Positions 1 to 8,962 of a DNA stretch of 64,000 nt are shown one piece after another (within the stretch, counting starts at the first letter, position 1; every line of letters begins with the position of its first letter). Location of the stretch: positions 16,633 through 80,632 of the forward strand of contig JAZQWC010000023.1 in assembly GCA_045632125.1 (NCBI GenBank), in the 5' to 3' direction. The DNA is from CALWPV01 sp045632125. GTDB lineage: Bacteria; Bacillota; Clostridia; Lachnospirales; Bianqueaceae. The notes under the pieces are model-generated. The model did not search any database and was not told where the DNA came from. It was given only the letters and a program-made list of their open reading frames with translations. The translations under genes were made by a program, and so were the position numbers.

Positions 1-2347
1 TGCTTCTTTGGAAGTTTTGATCGCTGTTATGTTGAACGATCTGTTTGGCTGCGGCTATGATAAGGTGACCATGGTGCAGATGTGTCAGCACTCTGAGAAT
101 ACTTTTAATGGTGTAAACTGTGGTATTATGGACCAATTTGCCGTTGGTCTGGGTCGTGAGAGCCATGCGATTTTGCTGGACTGTGCTACCTTGGACTATG
201 AATATGCGCCGCTGGATATGAACGGCGTGAAACTGATTATTGGTAATACCAAGAAACGTCGTGGTTTGGCGGACAGTAAATATAATGAGCGTCGTGCGGA
301 GTGTGACGGTGCACTGGCAGATCTGCAGAAGAAGCTGGATATTCAGGCTTTGTGTGATCTGACTCCGGCTGAGTTTGAGGAGCATAAGAACTTGATCCAG
401 GGTCAGCTGCCCCAGAACCGTGCGGAGCATGCTGTATACGAAAATGCCCGTGTAAATGAGGCGGTGACTGCACTGAAGAAGGGTGATATGGTCCGCTTTG
501 GTCAGTTGATGAATGAGTCTCATGATTCTTTGCGTGATTTGTATGAAGTAACCGGTATGGAGCTGGATACCATGGTGGAAGAGGCCAGAAAGATTCCCGG
601 TACTTTGGGAAGCCGTATGACCGGCGCCGGTTTCGGTGGTTGTACCGTAAGTTTGGTTAAAGAAGAGGATGTGGAGCTGTTCATCGAGCAGGTAGGTAAG
701 AACTATGAAGCTCGCACCGGTTTGAAGCCTGAGTTTTATGTGGCTGATGCCGGACAGGGTGCAGGTCGTGTGGATGCTCCGATCGAGTTTTTGTTGGAGG
801 AACTGATCGCTTACGCTCTGGATCGGAAGCTGATCCAGGACTGTGATGCACCGCTGGTACGCAATCAGCTGCTGGAACTGTTGCAGCTGGAGGCTCCTTA
901 TGGTGAGATGAAGGGTATGCTTCCCTGTGAGGCTGCGTTTGCGGCAGCTCGTTTGGAGGCTCAGGCGGATACTCCCTATCCAATTTTGAAAAAGATCCTG
1001 GATTACATGGTAGAACATGGTTTGATCGAAGGGGAGAGTGTTACCCTGCGGGACCTGATGGATGCCAAGATTATGGGTTTTTTTACGGCAAGACCTTCTG
1101 AGGTAGCGAATACTTTTGAGTTTTTGTGCCAGGAGGGTCCGGAAAAAGCTTCTGAATATTTTTATAATCTGTCTCGCAATAATCACTATGTGATGAGCGA
1201 GCGTATTGCTAAGAACTTATATTGGCAGACCGAGACTCCTTACGGCGATCTGGAGATCACTGTCAATCTGTCCAAACCGGAGAAGGACCCGAAGGAGATT
1301 GCAAAATTGAAATTTATGAAGTCTTCTTCCTATCCGAAATGCTTGTTATGTCCTGAAAATGTAGGCTATGCCGGACGGTTGAATCATCCGGCTCGACAGA
1401 ATCTGCGTCAGATTCCTATGAATCTACAGGGCGAGCAGTGGTATCTGCAGTATTCTCCTTATGTGTATTATAATGAGCATTGCATTTTGCTGAAGGGTGA
1501 GCATGTGCCCATGAAGATAAGCGAGCTGACTTTCCGCAGACTGATCCAGTTTATTGAAAAGCTGCCCCATTATTTCATGGGATCCAATGCCGGCTTGCCT
1601 GTTGTAGGCGGATCCATTTTGAGCCATGAGCACTATCAGGGCGGACACCATGTATTCCCCATGGAAAAAGCCAGTGTGCGTCAGTCTTATACTCATAGAA
1701 GCTATCCCGGCGTGACCATTAGTGTGGTGAACTGGCAGATGTCTTGTGTGCGTATTTCCGGCTCTGATAAGGAAGAACTGATTCAGCTGGCTACTCATCT
1801 GCTGAACTTCTGGGAAGGCTACAGCGATGAGCGCGTTGGTATTTTTGCGGAGACCGATGGCCAGCCGCATAATGCGATCACTCCTATTGCTCGCTTTAAT
1901 GCCAAGGGTGAATATGAGCTGGATCTGGTACTGAGAAATAATTTGTGTACCGAAGAGTATCCGGACGGCGTGTTCCATCCGCATCCGCATCTGCATCACA
2001 TCAAGAAGGAAAATATTGGTCTGATCGAGGTAATGGGTCTGGCTGTGCTGCCGGGTCGTTTGCAGAAAGAACTGCAGCTGATTCAAGAAATTTTGATGGG
2101 CGGCAATATGGAAGCCTTTTCTGCAGCCGATCAGGAAAGCCTTGAAAAGCACCTGCCCTGGATCGAAAGAATGCAGAAGAAATACGGTGTGGTGGCTGAG
2201 GCTGACAAGGCTGAAGCAATCGTGAAACGAGAAGTGGGCGAGATCTTCTCCCAGGTGTTGGAAGATGCCGGTGTGTATAAGAATACACCCGAAGGCATCA
2301 CAGCCTTTGATCGTTTCATGCTGACAGCAGGCTGCTTGAGAAAATAA
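1..2347 (+). CDS. galK-galT: Galactokinase-GalT fusion protein, 5' end outside window
   Basis: The frame is open from base 2 and enters inside the galactokinase ATP-binding motif (ASLEVLI, normally preceded by GLSS), so roughly 135 N-terminal residues lie outside the window. The visible chain continues through the galactokinase C-terminal motif GSRMTGAGFGG (about 608-640) and ends that domain with VADAGQGAGRV near 775. Without a stop it runs into a class II UDP-glucose--hexose-1-phosphate uridylyltransferase, recognised by the N-terminal VRNQLLELL segment, SHEHYQGGHH and FHPHPHLHH. Together they would phosphorylate galactose and transfer UMP to Gal-1-P in the Leloir pathway. The two enzymes are usually separate adjacent genes. 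galE lies about 5.5 kb downstream. Domain calls are secure; activity of the fusion is inferred. Confidence 0.93.
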   Translation, partial: ASLEVLIAVMLNDLFGCGYDKVTMVQMCQHSENTFNGVNCGIMDQFAVGLGRESHAILLDCATLDYEYAPLDMNGVKLIIGNTKKRRGLADSKYNERRAECDGALADLQKKLDIQALCDLTPAEFEEHKNLIQGQLPQNRAEHAVYENARVNEAVTALKKGDMVRFGQLMNESHDSLRDLYEVTGMELDTMVEEARKIPGTLGSRMTGAGFGGCTVSLVKEEDVELFIEQVGKNYEARTGLKPEFYVADAGQGAGRVDAPIEFLLEELIAYALDRKLIQDCDAPLVRNQLLELLQLEAPYGEMKGMLPCEAAFAAARLEAQADTPYPILKKILDYMVEHGLIEGESVTLRDLMDAKIMGFFTARPSEVANTFEFLCQEGPEKASEYFYNLSRNNHYVMSERIAKNLYWQTETPYGDLEITVNLSKPEKDPKEIAKLKFMKSSSYPKCLLCPENVGYAGRLNHPARQNLRQIPMNLQGEQWYLQYSPYVYYNEHCILLKGEHVPMKISELTFRRLIQFIEKLPHYFMGSNAGLPVVGGSILSHEHYQGGHHVFPMEKASVRQSYTHRSYPGVTISVVNWQMSCVRISGSDKEELIQLATHLLNFWEGYSDERVGIFAETDGQPHNAITPIARFNAKGEYELDLVLRNNLCTEEYPDGVFHPHPHLHHIKKENIGLIEVMGLAVLPGRLQKELQLIQEILMGGNMEAFSAADQESLEKHLPWIERMQKKYGVVAEADKAEAIVKREVGEIFSQVLEDAGVYKNTPEGITAFDRFMLTAGCLRK

Positions 2348-2391
2348 ATACAGCGTTTAGGAAAATATAAAGCGAAAGGATTTTGGAACCA

Positions 2392-3189
2392 ATGAACAAA
2401 AAAGTTGTAAAGGCAGCTTCTTTGCTGCTGGCATTACTGATGACGGTGCTGTGCCTGGCAGGCTGCGGCAGCGATGAGAAAGGCTATGATTATCAGTTTT
2501 CTGCTCCCGAGAAAGGCGAGACGATTGCGATTCTGCATACCTCTATGGGTGATGTAACCGTACGTTTCTTTGAAGATGAAGCTCCGAAAGCAGTTGAAAA
2601 CTTTGTGACTCATGCAAAGAATGGATATTATGACGGAGTAGAGTTCTTCCGTGTTATTGAAGATCTGGTACAGAGCGGTGATCCGGAAAATACCGGCAAA
2701 GGCGGCGAAAGCATTTGGGGCGAGTACTTCGAGGATGAGATCGTTGACTATTTGAGCCCTTATTATGGCGCACTGTGCATGGCAAACAAGGGCCTGAATA
2801 AGAACGAGAGCCAGTTCTTTATTGTAACGGCCAAAGATACCGACACCTCTAAGGTGGAGATCTGCAATGAAACCGCAGCGAAAGCTGAAAAGGTTGCCCA
2901 GGAGAAGATCGAGATGTATCAGGAAAAGGGCGGCGCAATGTGGCTGGATGCACAGGTGGGCACCCTGTATGAGTCTAACTTCATTTATCATGCAACCCGC
3001 CATACTGTATTCGGTCAGGTGCTGGAGGGTATGGATGTAATTGAAGCGATTTCCCAGGTAGATACATACTCTGCAGTGCAGGAAACTGAGGCAAATATCG
3101 ATGAGCCCGGTCAAACTAAAATTATTGAAAACAGACCTAAAGAAGCTGTGATCATTGAGAGCATCGAGATCACTACTTACAATAAGTAA
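2392..3189 (+). CDS. Cyclophilin-type peptidyl-prolyl isomerase lipoprotein
   Basis: An N-terminal signal with lipobox LAGC (Cys25) marks an exported lipoprotein of 265 residues. The cyclophilin fold follows: HTSMGDVTVRFFEDEAPKAV, a YDGVEFFRVIEDLVQSGDP strand and the MANKGLNKNESQFFI core. An insert of about 45 residues separates this core from the last motif (HTVFGQVLEGMDV). It should isomerise X-Pro bonds in proteins folding outside the membrane. The ATG at 2392 is preferred over the in-frame TTG at 2383 because GAAAGGA at 2374-2380 is correctly spaced only for the ATG. The usual catalytic Arg of the FHR motif is present as FFR. It lies 44 bases after the gal fusion and may share its transcript. 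Confidence 0.9.
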   Translation: MNKKVVKAASLLLALLMTVLCLAGCGSDEKGYDYQFSAPEKGETIAILHTSMGDVTVRFFEDEAPKAVENFVTHAKNGYYDGVEFFRVIEDLVQSGDPENTGKGGESIWGEYFEDEIVDYLSPYYGALCMANKGLNKNESQFFIVTAKDTDTSKVEICNETAAKAEKVAQEKIEMYQEKGGAMWLDAQVGTLYESNFIYHATRHTVFGQVLEGMDVIEAISQVDTYSAVQETEANIDEPGQTKIIENRPKEAVIIESIEITTYNK

Positions 3190-3203
3190 ATGCATGTATA
3201 ATT

Positions 3204-3259
3204 AAAAGGCAAAACTTTCTCGTTCTGGCATAACTTGCTGCGAAAAAGTTTTGCCTTTT
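3204..3259 (+). terminator. Terminator-like hairpin after cyclophilin gene
   Basis: A perfect 15-bp inverted repeat (AAAAGGCAAAACTTT at 3204-3218, complement at 3245-3259) with a 26-base loop ends in TTTTCTCTTT. It probably terminates the galKT-cyclophilin transcript before nifJ. Confidence 0.7.
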
Positions 3260-3404
3260 CTCTTTACATGGGGCATAAAAAGTGATAAAATTACAATCAG
3301 CCTTATACTAATTTTTATGTCATCGTATCAAGTTTTCTTGAACGGTGTTTTAAAGATGCGATTTTTCAATAAAAAATACGCAAAACATGAAAGGAAGAAT
3401 TACT

Positions 3405-6400
3405 ATGGCAAGAAAAATGAAAACCATGGACGGTAATAACGCTGCGGCTCACGTTTCCTACGCGTTTACCGAGGTAGCAGGTATCTACCCCATTACCCCG
3501 TCCAGCCCCATGGCTGACTATGTAGACCAGTGGTCTGCACAGGGCCTGAAGAACATCTTCGGCACCACCGTTAAGGTTGCTGAAATGCAGTCTGAAGCAG
3601 GTGCTTCCGGTACCGTACACGGTTCTCTGGCAGCCGGTGCTCTGACTACCACTTATACCGCTTCTCAGGGTCTTCTGCTGATGATCCCCAACATGTACAA
3701 AATCGCCGGCGAACTTCTGCCGACCGTTTTCCATGTATCTGCACGCTGCGTAGCTTCTCACGCACTGAACATTTTCGGTGACCATTCTGACGTATATGCT
3801 TGCCGTCAGACCGGTTTTGCTATGCTGGCTGAAACCAATCCTCAGGAAGTTATGGACCTGGGTGCTGTTGCTCACTTGGCAGCTATCAAAGGCCGCGTAC
3901 CTTTCATCAACTTCTTCGACGGTTTCCGTACCTCTCATGAGATCCAGAAGATCGAAGTTTGGGATTTCGAAGACCTGAAAGAAATGTGCGATATGGATGC
4001 TGTTAAAGCATTCCGTAACCGTGCTCTGAATCCTGAGCGTCCCGTAATGCGTGGTTCTCACGAGAATGGTGATATCTTCTTCCAGCATCGTGAAGCATGC
4101 AACAAGTACTACGAAGCTGTTCCCGGTATCGTAGAAGAGTACATGGGCAAAGTAAATGCTAAACTGGGTACCGACTACAAACTGTTCAACTACTATGGTG
4201 CACCCGATGCTGAGCGCGTAATCGTTGCTATGGGTTCCATCTGTGACGTAGCTGAAGAAGTTATCGACTACATGAACGCTGCAGGCGAAAAAGTAGGTCT
4301 GATCAAAGTTAGACTGTATCGTCCTTTCAGCGCTAAGCACCTGATCGCTGCTATTCCCGAGACCGCTAAGAAGATCGCTGTTCTGGACAGAACCAAAGAG
4401 CCCGGTGCTCTGGGCGAGCCTCTGTATCTGGACGTTGTAACCGCTCTGGCTACCAATGGCGTTTCTGCTAAGGTAATCGGCGGCCGTTACGGTCTGGGTT
4501 CCAAGGATACTCCTCCTTCAAGCGTATTTGCTGTATTTGAAGAGCTGGCTAAGGATGAGCCCAAGAACCAGTTTACTCTGGGTATTACCGACGACGTAAC
4601 TAACCTGTCTCTGGAAGAGAAACCCGCTCCCAATACCGCAGCTGCCGGTACTATCGAGTGTAAGTTCTGGGGTCTGGGTGGTGACGGTACCGTAGGTGCT
4701 AACAAGAACTCCATCAAGATCATCGGTGACCACACCGACAAATATGTACAGGCATACTTCCAGTATGACTCCAAGAAGACCGGTGGTATCACCATTTCCC
4801 ACCTGCGCTTCGGCGACAAGGCTATTAAGAGCCCTTACTACATCAACAAGGCTGACTTCGTTGCTTGCCACAATCCTTCTTACATCCTGAAGGGTTACAA
4901 GATGGTTAACGACGTTAAACCCGGCGGTGTATTCCTGATCAACTGCCAGTGGACTCCCGAAGAGTTGGCTGAGCATCTGAATGCTGAGACCAAGCAGTAC
5001 ATTGCTAAGAACAACATTCAGCTGTACACTGTAAACGCTATTGACCTGGCTGTACAGGTTGGTATGGGCAAGAGAACCAACACCATCCTGCAGGCTGCTT
5101 TCTTCAAACTGGCTAACGTAATGCCTATCGAAGACGCTGTTCAGTATATGAAAGACGCTGCTACCAAGTCCTACTCCAAGAAGGGTCAGGATATCGTAGA
5201 CAGCAACCATAAGGCTATCGATGCCGGTGTATCCGCATTCACCAAGATCGACGTTCCCGCTGATTGGGCAAACGCTACCGATTGTGGCGCTGCTGAGAAG
5301 TCCGAAGGTCCCGCTAAGCTGGTTAAGATGGTTGATACCATCATGAAACCCGTTGCTAAGATGGACGGTGACTCTCTGCCTGTATCCGCATTTATCGATC
5401 ATGCTGACGGTACCTTCGAGCACGGTGCTGCTGCTTACGAAAAACGTGGTGTAGCTGTAAACGTTCCCGAGTGGAATGCTGCTACCTGTGTTGGCTGTAA
5501 CAAGTGTGCATTTGTATGTCCTCACGCTACCATTCGTCCTTACGCTCTGAGCGAGGAAGAATTGGCTAATGCTCCTGAGAACATCAAGACCGGTTCCAAA
5601 GAAAAGACCGTTGCTAAGCAGGGTTACACCTATACTCTGGCTGTATCTCCCATGGATTGTATGGGTTGTGGCGTATGCGTAGGCGTATGTCCCACCAAGT
5701 CCCTGAAGATGGTTTCTCGCGAATCTCAGGATGATCAGCAGAAAGTATTCGATTACTGTGTTGCCAACGTAACTGAGAAAGAAGAAGTTGTTAAGAACAT
5801 CAATGCTATCAGCAGCCAGTTCAAACAGCCTCTGCTCGAGTTCTCCGGTTCCTGCGCAGGTTGTGCTGAAACCGCTTATGCTCGTCTGATCACTCAGCTG
5901 TTCGGTGACAGAATGTATATCTCCAATGCAACCGGTTGCTCCTCTATCTGGGGCGGTCCTGCTGCTACTTCTCCCTACACTGTAAATAAAGAAGGCCATG
6001 GTCCTGCTTGGGCTAACTCCCTGTTCGAGGATAACGCTGAGCATGGTTATGGTATGTATCTGGGCCAGAAGGCTATCCGTGCTCGTCTGATCGATGATGT
6101 TAAGGCTATCGTTGCTTCCGATAAGGCTTGTGATGATGTTAAGGCTGCTGGTCAGGCTTACCTGGATACCCTGAATGACGGCGAGAAGAATACTCCCGCT
6201 GCTAAGGCTCTGGTTGCTGCTATCGAAGCTGCAGGCGTTTGCTGCGATCTGTGCAAAGATATCATCGACAACAAAGAATACCTGGCTAAGAAGTCCGTAT
6301 GGATCTTCGGTGGTGACGGTTGGGCTTACGATATCGGTTTCGGTGGTGTTGACCACGTTCTGGCTTCTGGCGAAGACGTAAACATCATGGTATTCGATAC

Positions 6401-6953
6401 CGAAGTATACTCCAATACCGGTGGTCAGGCTTCCAAGGCTTCTCAGATCGGTCAGGTAGCACAGTTTGCTGCTGCTGGTAAGGCTATCGCTAAGAAGTCT
6501 CTGGCTGAGATCGCTATGTCCTATGGCTATGTATATGTAGCTCAGATCGCTATGGGTGCTGACAACAACCAGACCCTGAAGGCAATCCGTGAGGCTGAGG
6601 CTTATCCGGGTCCCTCTTTGATCATCGGCTACGCTCCTTGTGAGATGCACAGCATTAAGGGTGGTATGGTTAACTGCCAGGCTGAAATGAAGAAGGCTGT
6701 TGATTGCGGTTACTGGAATATGTTCCGCTTCAATCCTGCTCTGAAGGCAGAAGGCAAGAACCCCTTCACCATGGACAGCAAAGCTCCTACTACCAGCTAC
6801 AAAGAGTTCATCCTGAACGAGGCTCGTTACTCCTCCTTGACTCGCTCCTTCCCCGAGAGAGCCGAAGAATTGTTCGAGCAGGCTGAGAAGGCTTCTAAGG
6901 CTCGTTATGAGCACCTGCAGAAGCTGAGCGATCTGTACGACCCCAACAAATAA
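3405..6953 (+). CDS. nifJ: Pyruvate:ferredoxin (flavodoxin) oxidoreductase
   Basis: This 1182-residue single-chain enzyme oxidatively decarboxylates pyruvate to acetyl-CoA and reduces ferredoxin, the central energy step of many anaerobes. Its domains run in the usual order: the N-terminal YPITPSSPMAD pyruvate domain, the central domains, two 4Fe-4S clusters (CVGCNKCAFVCP and CMGCGVCVGVCP), the proximal-cluster CAGCAE segment and the thiamine-diphosphate site (GDGWAYDIGFGG with VYSNTGGQASKAS). The ATG at 3405 follows AAGGAAG by 7 bases; the ATG at 3387 has no ribosome binding site. Codon choice is strongly biased, as expected of a highly expressed gene, and this leaves long open frames on the opposite strand that are not genes. 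It is transcribed alone between two hairpins. Confidence 0.98.
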   Translation: MARKMKTMDGNNAAAHVSYAFTEVAGIYPITPSSPMADYVDQWSAQGLKNIFGTTVKVAEMQSEAGASGTVHGSLAAGALTTTYTASQGLLLMIPNMYKIAGELLPTVFHVSARCVASHALNIFGDHSDVYACRQTGFAMLAETNPQEVMDLGAVAHLAAIKGRVPFINFFDGFRTSHEIQKIEVWDFEDLKEMCDMDAVKAFRNRALNPERPVMRGSHENGDIFFQHREACNKYYEAVPGIVEEYMGKVNAKLGTDYKLFNYYGAPDAERVIVAMGSICDVAEEVIDYMNAAGEKVGLIKVRLYRPFSAKHLIAAIPETAKKIAVLDRTKEPGALGEPLYLDVVTALATNGVSAKVIGGRYGLGSKDTPPSSVFAVFEELAKDEPKNQFTLGITDDVTNLSLEEKPAPNTAAAGTIECKFWGLGGDGTVGANKNSIKIIGDHTDKYVQAYFQYDSKKTGGITISHLRFGDKAIKSPYYINKADFVACHNPSYILKGYKMVNDVKPGGVFLINCQWTPEELAEHLNAETKQYIAKNNIQLYTVNAIDLAVQVGMGKRTNTILQAAFFKLANVMPIEDAVQYMKDAATKSYSKKGQDIVDSNHKAIDAGVSAFTKIDVPADWANATDCGAAEKSEGPAKLVKMVDTIMKPVAKMDGDSLPVSAFIDHADGTFEHGAAAYEKRGVAVNVPEWNAATCVGCNKCAFVCPHATIRPYALSEEELANAPENIKTGSKEKTVAKQGYTYTLAVSPMDCMGCGVCVGVCPTKSLKMVSRESQDDQQKVFDYCVANVTEKEEVVKNINAISSQFKQPLLEFSGSCAGCAETAYARLITQLFGDRMYISNATGCSSIWGGPAATSPYTVNKEGHGPAWANSLFEDNAEHGYGMYLGQKAIRARLIDDVKAIVASDKACDDVKAAGQAYLDTLNDGEKNTPAAKALVAAIEAAGVCCDLCKDIIDNKEYLAKKSVWIFGGDGWAYDIGFGGVDHVLASGEDVNIMVFDTEVYSNTGGQASKASQIGQVAQFAAAGKAIAKKSLAEIAMSYGYVYVAQIAMGADNNQTLKAIREAEAYPGPSLIIGYAPCEMHSIKGGMVNCQAEMKKAVDCGYWNMFRFNPALKAEGKNPFTMDSKAPTTSYKEFILNEARYSSLTRSFPERAEELFEQAEKASKARYEHLQKLSDLYDPNK

Positions 6954-6990
6954 TCAAATAAGCTGCGCGACCTAAAATCCCGCAACTAGC

Positions 6991-7020
6991 ACGAGGGCGG
7001 CTCCTGCGGGAGCCGCCCGT
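6991..7020 (+). terminator. Terminator after nifJ
   Basis: The GC-rich stem GGGCGGCTCC (6995-7004) pairs perfectly with 7009-7018 around the loop TGCG. The following T tract is weak (GTGTTGTAT). Confidence 0.75.
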
Positions 7021-7041
7021 GTTGTATATAAAGAATGAGGT

Positions 7042-7121
7042 TTGTCTTATCAGGGCATTGGGCATAGAAGCAGGCAGAAATTTACCTGAGCTTATATGTG
7101 CTCAAAGCCGTGGTAAGATAA
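7042..7121 (+). promoter_or_regulatory. Structured leader upstream of mtnN, possible cis-regulatory RNA
   Basis: Bases 7042-7052 (TTGTCTTATCA) pair with 7111-7121 (TGGTAAGATAA) in 11 consecutive pairs, two of them G-U. The pairing encloses a 58-base loop with an inner hairpin (TGAGC/GCTCA) or an alternative CAGG/CCTG pairing. The closing stem ends directly before CAAAGGAGG, which suggests translational control. I could not match it to a known riboswitch by eye, and no ligand is proposed. Confidence 0.4.
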
Positions 7122-7122
7122 C

Positions 7123-7174
7123 AAAGGAGGAATGAGTTAAGCGTTGCTTAACTCGGTAAGCTGCAATGCAGCTT
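7123..7174 (+). other. Mini-ORF (ATG AGT TAA) with its own SD, then two hairpins
   Basis: AAAGGAGG at 7123-7130 precedes ATG-AGT-TAA at 7132-7140. The stop overlaps the perfect hairpin GAGTTAAG/CTTAACTC (7134-7141 and 7147-7154), followed by AAGCTGC/GCAGCTT (7158-7164 and 7168-7174). The second Shine-Dalgarno, used by mtnN, comes 7 bases later. It may be a two-codon leader peptide or a decayed start site. Confidence 0.35.
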
Positions 7175-7193
7175 GAATCATAAGGAGGAATTT

Positions 7194-7883
7194 ATGTTAG
7201 GAATTATAACTGCAACGATTCAGGAATATACTGCTTTGGGTAAAATTTTGCCCGGCGCAGAAAAAATTAAGGCTCAGGCCGGAATGGAATTTCTGGTGGG
7301 TGAGCTGAATGGTCAGAAAGTAGTGGGCGTTCAGGCCGGCATTGGCAAGGTGAGTGCTGCTGTATGCGCCCAGGTTATGATCGACCGTTTCAGCCCCGAT
7401 GCCATCATCAACGTAGGTGTGGCAGGTGCCCTGAATCCGGAGCTTCACGTGGCAGACATCGTGATTTCAAATGATGCTGCTCAGCATGATATGGATACAA
7501 CATTTTTTGGCGATGAACCGGGCTTTATCTCAGTGATCAATAAGATCTACTTTGAAGCCGATGAAAAGCTGAAACAGGCTGCCGACCAGGCGGCTGAGGC
7601 GCTGCAGATCCCTCATCGGATCGGTCGTATTGTCACTGGCGATCAGTTTATCGCAAATGCCGAAAAGAAGGACTGGCTGGTGAAACAGTTCCAGGGCGAT
7701 TGCACCGAAATGGAAGGCTGCGCTATTGCACAGGCTTGCTATATGAATAACGTTCCCTTTGTGATCATTAGGGCCATTAGTGATGGTGCCAGTGATGGGG
7801 CCCCCATGCAGTATGAGGAGTTCGTCAATTTGGCCGCCGCGCGGGCTATGCAGTTGATCGAAAAAATGACCGAATATATTTAA
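7194..7883 (+). CDS. mtnN: 5'-methylthioadenosine/S-adenosylhomocysteine nucleosidase
   Basis: The 229-residue enzyme hydrolyses MTA and SAH to adenine and a thioribose product, feeding methionine salvage and the activated methyl cycle in the cytoplasm. Family landmarks are Glu11 in TIQEYTAL, VGVAGAL, VTGDQFI, the substrate-binding MEGCAIAQAC segment and the acidic ISDGASD motif. The ATG at 7194 sits 6-7 bases after AAGGAGG. A possible structured leader lies upstream. galE follows after 16 bases, so mtnN appears to head a galE-murG-nagZ gene string. Confidence 0.95.
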   Translation: MLGIITATIQEYTALGKILPGAEKIKAQAGMEFLVGELNGQKVVGVQAGIGKVSAAVCAQVMIDRFSPDAIINVGVAGALNPELHVADIVISNDAAQHDMDTTFFGDEPGFISVINKIYFEADEKLKQAADQAAEALQIPHRIGRIVTGDQFIANAEKKDWLVKQFQGDCTEMEGCAIAQACYMNNVPFVIIRAISDGASDGAPMQYEEFVNLAAARAMQLIEKMTEYI

Positions 7884-7899
7884 TCAGGAGGATATGAAT

Positions 7900-8919
7900 A
7901 TGATTTTAGTAACAGGCGGAGCCGGCTATATTGGTAGCCATACTTGCGTGGAACTGTTGAATGCAGGGTATGAGGTTGTGGTAATGGATAACCTGTACAA
8001 TTCCTGTGAAAAGGCGTTGGAGCGTGTAGAGGAGATCACCGGTAAAAGCGTGAAATTCTACAAGGCTGACCTTTTGGATCTGGATGCACTGAACGAGATC
8101 TTCGATAACGAGCAGATCGACAGCGTAATTCATTTTGCAGGTCTGAAGGCCGTTGGCGAGTCCGTTTCCAAACCTCTGGAGTATTACGAGAATAACATTG
8201 CAGGTACTTTGAATCTGTGTAAGGCAATGCGCGCCCATGGCGTAAAGAACCTGATTTTCAGCTCCTCTGCCACCGTATATGGCGAGCAGGAAGAAATGCC
8301 CATTACCGAGTGCATGAACAAGAAACCTGCTACCAATCCTTATGGTTGGACTAAGTGGATGATCGAAGAAATTTTGAAAGATGTACATACCTCCGATCCG
8401 GAGTGGAATATTATTCTTTTGAGATACTTTAATCCTATCGGCGCTCATAAGAGCGGTCTGATCGGTGAGGATCCTAAGGGAATCCCGAACAACCTGGTTC
8501 CTTATGTGGCTCAGGTTGCCATTGGCAAACGTCCTTTCTTGCAGGTGCATGGTGACGATTACGATACCCACGATGGTACCGGCGTGCGCGATTACATCCA
8601 TGTAGTAGACCTTGCCATTGGTCATTTGAAGGCTGTTGAGAAACTGGAAGAAAAGCCCGGTGTATGTGTATATAATCTGGGTACAGGAAAAGGTTACAGC
8701 GTACTGGATGTGCTGCATGCGTATGAAAAGGCCTGCGGTCATGAGATCGCTTATCAGATCGGTCCTCGTCGTGCAGGTGACATTGCCACCTGTTATGGTG
8801 ATCCGGCTAAGGCAGAGCGTGAGATGGGCTGGAAGGCACAGTACGGTATTGAAGAGATGTGTGCTGACTCCTGGAAGTGGCAGTCTCAGAATCCCAACGG
8901 ATACGCAGACGAAGAATAA
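7900..8919 (+). CDS. galE: UDP-glucose 4-epimerase
   Basis: This 339-residue extended short-chain dehydrogenase interconverts UDP-glucose and UDP-galactose. It shows the NAD motif GGAGYIGSH at the N terminus, the catalytic FSSSATVYG serine strand and the Tyr148-x3-Lys152 pair in NPYGWTK, plus the GTGVRDYIHV substrate loop typical of GalE. ATG 7900 is 8 bases after CAGGAGG; the in-frame ATG at 7894 is only 2 bases from it and less likely. With the galK-galT fusion at the left edge it completes the Leloir pathway. In this operon it may also supply UDP-sugars for the cell envelope. Confidence 0.96.
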   Translation: MILVTGGAGYIGSHTCVELLNAGYEVVVMDNLYNSCEKALERVEEITGKSVKFYKADLLDLDALNEIFDNEQIDSVIHFAGLKAVGESVSKPLEYYENNIAGTLNLCKAMRAHGVKNLIFSSSATVYGEQEEMPITECMNKKPATNPYGWTKWMIEEILKDVHTSDPEWNIILLRYFNPIGAHKSGLIGEDPKGIPNNLVPYVAQVAIGKRPFLQVHGDDYDTHDGTGVRDYIHVVDLAIGHLKAVEKLEEKPGVCVYNLGTGKGYSVLDVLHAYEKACGHEIAYQIGPRRAGDIATCYGDPAKAEREMGWKAQYGIEEMCADSWKWQSQNPNGYADEE

Positions 8920-8962
8920 GTTTCAGCGGGCGGTTTGACGCGGAAACCAAGGAGCTGTTTGA

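Noticed and set aside
4518..6914. A very long open frame antisense to nifJ
   Set aside because: It mirrors the strongly biased codons of nifJ, has no ribosome binding site and its translation looks low-complexity (Ser, Thr, Leu rich).
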